Notes under the pieces: model-generated
Databases searched by the model: none
What the model saw: the letters and a program-made list of their open reading frames with translations, nothing else
What the model was told of the DNA's origin: nothing
Source of the DNA: Spirochaetaceae bacterium
GTDB taxonomy: Bacteria > Spirochaetota > Spirochaetia > Treponematales > Rectinemataceae
Assembly: GCA_003452735.1 (NCBI GenBank)
Contig: DMNL01000025.1
Span: 1-11,371 of the forward strand
Reading direction: 5' to 3'
Length of the DNA stretch: 11,371 nt
Part shown: positions 5,972-11,371 of the stretch, one piece after another
Layout of the letters: every line of letters starts with the position of its first letter
Numbering within the stretch: the stretch's first letter is position 1
Made by a program: the position numbers and the translations under genes

Positions 5972-7772
5972 TGTTACAGCTCTGAGCCTCGAGAAATTCC
6001 ACTTCATGTTCAAATGCCTTCATAGCAGTCTGCCAGAATGCAGGTTTTTCGATATCGAAGCCTGCGCGCCTTGCTACTTCTGCTGCAGGCAATGAACCTG
6101 TCGACCGTAAAAGCTCACGGTACTGAGCTGCGAAGGATTGGCCTTCTTTCTTATAGATGCTATAGAGCCCCATACCAAATAGCTGACCAAAAGCGTATGG
6201 AAAGTTGTAGAAGGAAAGTCCAGGAATATAATAATGGCTTTTGACCGCCCACATATAAGGATGACGCTCGTCTTCTCGCAGAGGCTCTCCATAGGTTTTC
6301 GCTTGGGCTTGAAGCATCAGATCGCATAGGCGATCGGGCGTTATCTCGCCTTTTGCTCGCTCTTCGAATACATCATGCTCGAAATAATAACGAGAAAGAA
6401 TATCGACTATAACCTGACAAGCATCCTGCAAATGGAGCTCTATCAGAGGTAATCTAGCGTCCTTTTCCATAGCAGCCATAGCGGCATTGGAGACCAAAGT
6501 TTCAGAAAAAATCGATGCGGTCTCGGCCAGTGTCATCGGATACTGAGAAAGCAAGGTTGGCAAATCCTTTATATTCTCGTAGTGCCAAGCATGGCCTAAT
6601 TCGTGCGCTATGGTTATAAGAGAGGAATAAGAGCCATCGAAATTGCAGAGGACTCTTGGTTGTTTGGCTGCAGGGAAGTGTGTGCAATATGCACCGCCAA
6701 CTTTCCCCTCGCGTGGCCGTGCGTCGATCCATCTGTTTTCGAAGGCCTTTTCAGCAAAGCGAGCCATTTCTTCATCAAAACTACCAAACTGTCTAACAAT
6801 GAAGTCTTTGGCTTCTGGCCAGCTATAACTCTTAATCATGGCTCCTTGCTTCTGTAGAGGCGCAAAAAGATCGAAGAATGAAAGTCGCTCAAGACCCAAA
6901 AGTCGTGCTTTGGCGTGCAAATAACGCCGCCACATGGGAAGAGACTCCTCCATAGTGCCTATCAAGGCTTCTAGTGTCGCTCTAGATATCCTGGCTTGAG
7001 CAAGAGAAGCATCGATAGCGCTCTCCCAGCCTCTCCTTTTATTCAACGTCAACACCGTGCCCTTTACACCATTGAGAGCAGCTGCAACTGGTATTTCGTA
7101 TGTTTTCCAAATAGAAAGCTCGAGCCGATAGGCTTTCTCTCTAATGGAGCGATCCGCATCATAAGCGAGGTTTCGGAGCTCAACCATTGTCTTGCGTTCC
7201 CCTGTTGCTTCATTCCATATAGCGCTAGCATTTGCAAGTATCGAATCCTGAAGCCTAGACCAAGCATCGGCCCCTGAGCGACCAAGATCCGCAGCCAGAT
7301 CTTCAAGTTGAGGTAACATCTGATGCTTTTGGAACATTAGCGCCTCTTCCAGTACAAAAGCATAGTCTACGAATCTGCTGTCCTGTGATATGACTTTCTT
7401 AATCCTCTTTTCATAGCGAGCAAGCAGATTGCGGAAGAGCACTAGGATCTTTGTGGCGGGGACAAGAAGCTCCTCTACCTTTCCAAGCTCCTGAAGCACG
7501 AGCGCATCCCGTGTATCAGTGCTAAAACGTGCCTGGACATAAGCAGATAGTGTATCTGCAAGCGTCTCGAGCCGATCCAACTTGCCTAGAAGCTCGAATA
7601 GCCAGTTGGCCGTGCTTTTTATATCGGAAGGTGGTTTGGCATTCTCAAGCTCGATCCCCAGGTTTTCCAGTAGGGTTTTGAGCTCGTTTTTTGCCTTTTT
7701 GTATTCTTCGGATTCAAAGCCATGAAAAACATCATCAAGATTCCAGCACGGTATTTCAGCCGTCTTTGACAT
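5967..7772 (-). CDS. M3-family oligoendopeptidase (PepF-like)
   Basis: The protein is a zinc endopeptidase of family M3 (oligoendopeptidase F branch), which cuts short peptides in the cytoplasm. At 601 residues it has normal family length. The N-terminal two thirds is helical. The catalytic site is His390-Glu391-x2-His394 in IAHELGHAWH, with the third zinc ligand most likely Glu417 in LAETASIFSE. The C-terminal HYYIPGLSFYNFPYAFGQLFG stretch begins at a His-Tyr-Tyr that supplies the substrate-contacting residues in the family. No signal peptide is present. The ATG at 7772 has AAGGGGG at 7777-7783, 4 nt upstream. It lies 67 nt downstream of ndk on the same strand, and may be co-transcribed, though the spacer could hold its own AT-rich promoter. 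The gene runs head-on into lysS with 15 nt between. It is one of two peptidases in the window that could act on short peptides. Confidence 0.93.
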   Translation of the reverse strand: MSKTAEIPCWNLDDVFHGFESEEYKKAKNELKTLLENLGIELENAKPPSDIKSTANWLFELLGKLDRLETLADTLSAYVQARFSTDTRDALVLQELGKVEELLVPATKILVLFRNLLARYEKRIKKVISQDSRFVDYAFVLEEALMFQKHQMLPQLEDLAADLGRSGADAWSRLQDSILANASAIWNEATGERKTMVELRNLAYDADRSIREKAYRLELSIWKTYEIPVAAALNGVKGTVLTLNKRRGWESAIDASLAQARISRATLEALIGTMEESLPMWRRYLHAKARLLGLERLSFFDLFAPLQKQGAMIKSYSWPEAKDFIVRQFGSFDEEMARFAEKAFENRWIDARPREGKVGGAYCTHFPAAKQPRVLCNFDGSYSSLITIAHELGHAWHYENIKDLPTLLSQYPMTLAETASIFSETLVSNAAMAAMEKDARLPLIELHLQDACQVIVDILSRYYFEHDVFEERAKGEITPDRLCDLMLQAQAKTYGEPLREDERHPYMWAVKSHYYIPGLSFYNFPYAFGQLFGMGLYSIYKKEGQSFAAQYRELLRSTGSLPAAEVARRAGFDIEKPAFWQTAMKAFEHEVEFLEAQSCNR

Positions 7773-7839
7773 AAGACCCCCTTCTTTGATAGTCGCATCT
7801 TAAAGATATAATCATTCTTATAATTGACTTTCTCTTACC

Positions 7840-8289
7840 TTAGATCCATTTTTGATTGGCATCTTCCCAATCGATTATCTCTTCTGGTTTGAAAAAAAGG
7901 CCAATTTCCCGCGCAGCAGATTCCTTCGAATCTGAGGCATGGACGATATTGGTACTGGTGTGCAATGCATAATCTCCTCTGATAGTACCAGGAAGGGCTT
8001 GGTCGGGACTTGTCAAACCGCACAAAAGCCTGAAAAGCTTAATTGCTTGATCCGCTTCGAGAACCATTACCAAGACAGGTCCCGACGTAATATAGTCCAA
8101 AAGATCTAAATAAAAAGGCTTCCCCTTGTGTTCAGCATATTGTCTTTCAGCAAGGTCTCTAGTGACACTAATCATTTTCAAACCTATGATTTTAAAGCCC
8201 TTTCGTTCGATCTTCGAGATTATCTCTCCAACAACGCGCCGGGACAAGACACCAGGCTTGAGCATTGCAAATGTTCGCTCAGTGGCCAT
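7840..8289 (-). CDS. ndk: Nucleoside diphosphate kinase
   Basis: Ndk moves the terminal phosphate from ATP to NDPs and dNDPs through a phosphohistidine, keeping the NTP pools balanced. The 149 residues carry the standard fold. TFAMLKPGV (6-14) is at the start, GTIRGDYAL (101-109) is the nucleotide and Kpn-loop region, and NIVHASDS (114-121) holds the catalytic His117. The ATG at 8289 is chosen over one at 8304 because GGAGG (8298-8302) lies 8 nt before it and overlaps the longer candidate's own start region; five extra residues would also be atypical. About ten extra residues at the C-terminus relative to the shortest family members are unremarkable. The gene leads the leftward pair with the M3 peptidase. 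The nearby adenylate kinase, also a nucleotide kinase, is in a separate unit. Confidence 0.97.
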   Translation of the reverse strand: MATERTFAMLKPGVLSRRVVGEIISKIERKGFKIIGLKMISVTRDLAERQYAEHKGKPFYLDLLDYITSGPVLVMVLEADQAIKLFRLLCGLTSPDQALPGTIRGDYALHTSTNIVHASDSKESAAREIGLFFKPEEIIDWEDANQKWI

Positions 8290-8297
8290 ATTCCAAA

Positions 8298-8302
8298 CCT
8301 CC
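8298..8302 (-). promoter_or_regulatory. ndk ribosome binding site
   Basis: The minus strand reads GGAGG with an 8-nt spacer to the ATG at 8289. It decides the ndk start against the upstream ATG at 8304, which overlaps this site and has no Shine-Dalgarno of its own. Confidence 0.8.
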
Positions 8303-8323
8303 ATGTGCTATTTTACGAGCTAA

Positions 8324-8329
8324 AATATA
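8324..8329 (-). promoter_or_regulatory. Candidate ndk -10 box in the divergent spacer
   Basis: TATATT on the minus strand would start transcription near 8317, giving ndk a leader of about 28 nt. No good -35 is present at 16-18 nt. The remaining spacer, 8330-8527, is AT-rich. It must also hold the promoter of the rightward lipoprotein gene; TATATT at 8480-8485 on the plus strand is the best -10 candidate but lacks a -35. I see no RNA gene, strong hairpin or sigma-54 site there. Confidence 0.3.
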
Positions 8330-8527
8330 GATTCAATATCCAAAATAACATGTTTTGAATCACAATGTCAGCACAAAGATACAGATATAGCTTAATTGAT
8401 TCTAGCTTCAAACCATCGGGAGTTCGATAAATTAGTCGCTCCTCCATTTCCTTGCTCGCTATTCTAGAGGATTCCGTGATATATTCTGCTTAGCTTACCT
8501 AAAAAACAAGAAAGGAATTCAGTCTTT

Positions 8528-9529
8528 ATGGGGTTTTTACCAAATAATAGAAAAGAGAAAAGAGCAAAAAATACACCGATTGCAAGTATTATTATCTTGG
8601 CAACAATTTGCATTTATATTGTCTCCTGCTCCTCTGTGCCCAAAGAGATAGCTATTGCAGGGATATTCGATCATTTTGAAAAAACTCCACAGGTTATTCT
8701 GCGTTCAGGAGATATTTTTCTTCGCGATATCGCCGCATCATTAGATGATTCGACAATCGAGGCTCTTGAAGCTATTGCTTCTGATAAACCGAATGAATCG
8801 GAAGAAATGAAAGAACCTTCAAAGCCAATCGATCGGGCTAAAATCGACAAACTTTTGACTAGAGCGCAAGTTGCAGGAATAGGAATCTCGCTCACCGATA
8901 AGGGCCAACCGGCTTTAGAAGCTGTATTTGCAGGGAATTTTCCAGATCTTTTGACTTCTCTCTCTTTTAGCCTTGATTCTAACTGGAAAAAGATCAATGG
9001 CGGTTATGCTCTAAAATCAGGAAGTCTATATGTCCGAAATCCAGACAGGGGCCAAGTTCACCTTGCAACATGGATGCCCCCTGTTTCTCCTCTCACTAAT
9101 CCTGGAGCAACTGCACTAGCTACCAAGAGCGGAGTGCTCGCAAATGCCGTTGATTTTGCAATCTATATCGATGCAAAATCTACAATCGTCAGTCAGTTGC
9201 CTATTATGGAAGGGGTCACTTTGCCTTTTGAGGGTATTTTGATGAGTGCGACCCGGGAAGCAACAAGTCCTCCAAAAGGCAGTCCTTCTGCTATGTATCG
9301 TACCATTTTTAAGATACAAATGAAGGATGAGCAAGGTGCGCGCACATATAAGCCTATCGTTCGTTTTCTTTGGGTTATGCTTTCTTCCAAGTTAGGCTCT
9401 TACGGTATTCCAATTACTCCAGAGACCCCAATCGAGCAACAAGGATCGGTTTTCGTTAGCCAACCTGTTTGGATCAGTGCACAGCAACTTGTAGATGTTG
9501 CTCTTTCTATCTCGAGTTTCAACAATTAG
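8528..9529 (+). CDS. Unrecognised exported lipoprotein
   Basis: I do not recognise a family for this 333-residue protein. Residues 6-16 are polar and basic, and 17-33 are strongly hydrophobic, ending in IVSC with Cys34 as the likely lipidation site. Spirochaete lipoboxes tolerate this loose form (Ile at -3, Ser at -1). Residues 85-105 are an acidic and lysine-rich linker (EEMKEPSKPIDRAKIDK). The remainder looks like a mixed alpha/beta periplasmic or surface domain with only two Trp-containing hot spots around residues 157 and 183, and no visible catalytic motif. The ATG at 8528 has AAAGGA 11 nt upstream, slightly long. The gene diverges from ndk and ends 2 nt from the stop of the convergent alpha/beta-hydrolase-like gene, another exported protein. 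Export is well supported; function is unknown. Confidence 0.75.
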   Translation: MGFLPNNRKEKRAKNTPIASIIILATICIYIVSCSSVPKEIAIAGIFDHFEKTPQVILRSGDIFLRDIAASLDDSTIEALEAIASDKPNESEEMKEPSKPIDRAKIDKLLTRAQVAGIGISLTDKGQPALEAVFAGNFPDLLTSLSFSLDSNWKKINGGYALKSGSLYVRNPDRGQVHLATWMPPVSPLTNPGATALATKSGVLANAVDFAIYIDAKSTIVSQLPIMEGVTLPFEGILMSATREATSPPKGSPSAMYRTIFKIQMKDEQGARTYKPIVRFLWVMLSSKLGSYGIPITPETPIEQQGSVFVSQPVWISAQQLVDVALSISSFNN

Positions 9530-9531
9530 TG

Positions 9532-11001
9532 TCATAATCGCCAGGGTACAAAGCCCTCAGGTGCTGGCTGAGCCTTGGCGAATGAAGCAAGCAGGTCTGC
9601 GAGGAGCGAAGGCACTTTGAAAGATGGGTCAGTGAAGGCGGCATAGTTTTCATCTTCGTTTTTAACTTCTTTGAGCACATAGTTCATCTCTGGTACAATT
9701 CGCACTGCAGCTTCGGGCCTCGCTTCAACAAGCATGGAGAACTCCTCCCGACTTATCTGAAGATCATTTTCTCCATAAATGAGCAGAATTGGAAGTTGGA
9801 CTTGCTTGATCGTTTCGACAGGATCAAAGGCAAGCCAAGTTGCCAACCAATCTTTTCTACTCGGTGCAAAAAAATCGGCAAGCGCTACCGGGACATCGAT
9901 CAGAATTCCCCTTTGGACTAGATTTCGCGCTGCTTCCAATGCTTTTGCTCGAAGCTCTTCATCTAGGCTTGCAATAGACTGTTTCAAGGTCTCTATTGGA
10001 CTTTGACCGCTAGCATCTATTACAATAAAACCATCGACAAGTGAGGCAACCTTTTCGTCTTCCAAAGCTGACATGGCAATCCAGGCTCCCTCGTTCATGC
10101 CTGCAACTATCAGCCTTCCATGTCGAGGTAGAGCAGCAGCTGCAATAATGACAGAAGTTAGATCTCTGACATGCTCGGAAAAGCTAGTCATGCGACCAGG
10201 TTTTTCGAGCTTGTATGCTTCGCCCGTGCCTCGCTTGTCATAGCGAAGAGTTCCAACATTGCGCATTCTAAGCATATTAGATAGCTGTCTTAGAGAATCG
10301 ATCTTTCCGGGAACATCGACATTGTTTCCATCTCTGTCTGCCCTACCAGCACCAGCTACAAGCAATATGAGAGGAAAATCAGGTGGAGAATTCGGATCGA
10401 GGAAAGGTAGCTCCCTCAAAGGAAAGACAAGAGTAGCAGGTAGTGCTCCACCCTCCACAGGGATGTCTAGACTAATCTGACCTGGATCCGTCGACGAATC
10501 TTGCTTCTGCACATAAAATGATCCATTCCAGGATCGGCCTCTGACTGAGCCAACGATAGCTCCTCTGTGAGTGCTCCCAGGAGGTAGAAAAGATGTTGAG
10601 TAATTACCCAAAAAGCGAAGCTCTTCATCACCCTCTATTGCGTCGAAAATGAAGCTTATCTGTTGGGCATCGAAGGTATATTCATCTATAGGATAAGAAT
10701 ATAAACCTTGTTCAGGAATATCTACCAATAATCCCCTCTCCTTAGAGAGAATCCTTAAATAAAACTCGAAACTAAATGGCGTTGATTGCTGATCCATAGA
10801 ATACGAAGGAAGTTGTGCCGAAGATTGTTTCTGGCCGACCTCTCGCAATAACAATACGCCTTTCCAAACCCCTGGCACTATCTCTTCTGCACCTGCGATT
10901 CCATTAGGCAAGACCGAGACAATCGTCAAGATCATAAGCAAAAAAAAGAGACTCGGAAAAAATTCGACTTTTTTATGGAACAAAGCTCTCAAAACACTCA
11001 T
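9532..11001 (-). CDS. Exported alpha/beta-hydrolase-fold protein, probably inactive
   Basis: This 489-residue protein has a signal or anchor segment (about 13-37, possible cleavage after AGA at 36-38). An N-terminal beta-rich domain follows (about 42-165, starting VWKG), then an alpha/beta-hydrolase domain (about 175-475). The layout matches secreted alpha/beta hydrolases with the VAGAGRADRDGNN signature (215-227). In that family, as I recall it, the nucleophile elbow is GHSEG and the histidine sits in a N-H-x-x-Q-type motif. Here the elbow reads GMNEG with Asn303 (codon AAC, 10093-10095), and the histidine position reads MNYVLK with Tyr441 (codon TAT, 9679-9681). The acid, Asp413 in YGENDLQIS, is kept. 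Two of three triad residues are lost while the frame is intact, so it is probably a pseudoenzyme with a binding or scaffolding role. Its ATG overlaps the adk stop as ATGA. Confidence 0.85.
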   Translation of the reverse strand: MSVLRALFHKKVEFFPSLFFLLMILTIVSVLPNGIAGAEEIVPGVWKGVLLLREVGQKQSSAQLPSYSMDQQSTPFSFEFYLRILSKERGLLVDIPEQGLYSYPIDEYTFDAQQISFIFDAIEGDEELRFLGNYSTSFLPPGSTHRGAIVGSVRGRSWNGSFYVQKQDSSTDPGQISLDIPVEGGALPATLVFPLRELPFLDPNSPPDFPLILLVAGAGRADRDGNNVDVPGKIDSLRQLSNMLRMRNVGTLRYDKRGTGEAYKLEKPGRMTSFSEHVRDLTSVIIAAAALPRHGRLIVAGMNEGAWIAMSALEDEKVASLVDGFIVIDASGQSPIETLKQSIASLDEELRAKALEAARNLVQRGILIDVPVALADFFAPSRKDWLATWLAFDPVETIKQVQLPILLIYGENDLQISREEFSMLVEARPEAAVRIVPEMNYVLKEVKNEDENYAAFTDPSFKVPSLLADLLASFAKAQPAPEGFVPWRL

Positions 11002-11371
11002 TTCTTCAAGAATCGCCCAATCTTTGAAATAAAAGTATCATAGACAGTTTCTGGATCAGGACTACCGTCAATAGTCATTAGAATTCCTTGCCTAGAATAA
11101 TATTCGATCAAGGGTTCTGATTCTTCGTGATATGCTTTTAGTCGAATCTTGACGGTTTCTTCCCTATCATCGTTCCTTATATATAGCTCGCCTCCACATA
11201 TATCACAAATCCCTTCAGTTGCTGGTGGTTTTGTTACTATATGATAGATTGCGCCACAACTCTTACACACTCGCCTTCCCGTAAGCCGAAAAAGAATTAA
11301 ATCATCATCGACTTCAAAGTCCACCGCAGAATCTGGTTTTGAAAAAGAGGCTAGCGCTTCTGCTTGAGCAA
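10998..11371 (-). CDS. adk: Adenylate kinase, C-terminal part (N-terminus outside window)
   Basis: Adenylate kinase interconverts ATP, AMP and ADP in the cytoplasm. The visible 123 residues cover the end of the core, the LID domain and the C-terminal core. The frame stays open to the window edge, so about 90 N-terminal residues, including the P-loop, lie to the right. FEVDDDLILFRLTGRRVC is the typical entry to the LID. The LID holds a Cys-x2-Cys-x16-Cys-x2-Cys zinc site (VCKSCGAIYH and ICDICGGELY), the long zinc-binding bacterial type. DDREETVKIRLKAYHEESEP and IDGSPDPETVY follow as in the family. A GTG at 11324 is only an internal codon, not the start, because the conserved domain continues upstream of it. 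The stop overlaps the next gene as ATGA, so the alpha/beta-hydrolase-like gene is translationally coupled to adk. Confidence 0.95.
   Translation of the reverse strand, partial: AQAEALASFSKPDSAVDFEVDDDLILFRLTGRRVCKSCGAIYHIVTKPPATEGICDICGGELYIRNDDREETVKIRLKAYHEESEPLIEYYSRQGILMTIDGSPDPETVYDTFISKIGRFLKK

Noticed and set aside
6603..6857. 84-codon open frame opposite the M3 peptidase
   Set aside because: It is a shadow of the conserved catalytic region of the peptidase gene on the other strand.
8290..8304. Longer ndk start at 8304
   Set aside because: This ATG overlaps the GGAGG that serves the ATG at 8289, and the five extra residues are not part of the Ndk fold.
8597..8612. Second sigma-54-like sequence (CTTGGCAACAATTTGC)
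   Set aside because: Only 9 nt separate GG and GC where 10 are needed, and it lies inside the lipoprotein signal-peptide codons.
11322..11324. GTG as start of a 108-residue protein
   Set aside because: Adenylate kinase sequence continues upstream in frame to the window edge, so this is an internal valine.
1..11371. CRISPR arrays, insertion sequences, tRNA or rRNA genes, phage or defence genes
   Set aside because: No direct-repeat array, transposase, terminal inverted repeats or RNA-gene sequence was seen; the content is core chromosomal.

Overview
The window looks like chromosomal core sequence from a spirochaete (Spirochaetota, probably near the Treponema/Rectinema side). The strongest evidence is a class I lysyl-tRNA synthetase that, from memory, resembles the Borrelia/Treponema enzyme closely. 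An exported protein with a loose spirochaete-type lipobox and a group-2 sigma factor behind a sigma-54 promoter also fit. The taxon is inferred from family recognition, since no search could be run. The sequence has moderate GC, dense gene packing, several 1-20 nt gene overlaps, and no clear mobile element, CRISPR array, tRNA or rRNA.

Layout. Positions 1-259 are a non-coding control region. It holds a near-perfect sigma-54 (-24/-12) promoter pointing right and a TATAAT box pointing left, towards a possible truncated gene at the left edge. From 260 to 4274 four genes run rightward with tiny gaps or overlaps: an RpoS/RpoD-like group-2 sigma factor, a membrane-anchored divergent polysaccharide deacetylase, the t6A tRNA-modification enzyme TsaD, and an M29-family aminopeptidase. 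After 90 nt, lysS (class I) follows with a promoter so close to the ATG that the mRNA may be leaderless. From 5967 to 8289 an M3-family oligoendopeptidase and nucleoside diphosphate kinase lie on the minus strand (ndk upstream). A divergent spacer separates ndk from a rightward, unrecognised exported lipoprotein (8528-9529). The right edge carries a leftward pair, the C-terminal half of adenylate kinase and, coupled to it by an ATGA overlap, an exported alpha/beta-hydrolase-fold protein.

How the genes fit together. Most genes are housekeeping: tRNA modification and charging (tsaD, lysS), nucleotide balance (ndk, adk) and peptide turnover (M29 and M3 peptidases). Two points stand out. First, the sigma factor gene sits behind a sigma-54 promoter, which would make a RpoN-to-RpoS-like cascade of the kind known in Borrelia burgdorferi; its -35 recognition helix also appears altered. 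Second, the exported hydrolase has lost both its nucleophile serine (now Asn) and its catalytic histidine (now Tyr) while keeping the rest of the fold signature, so it is probably a pseudoenzyme.
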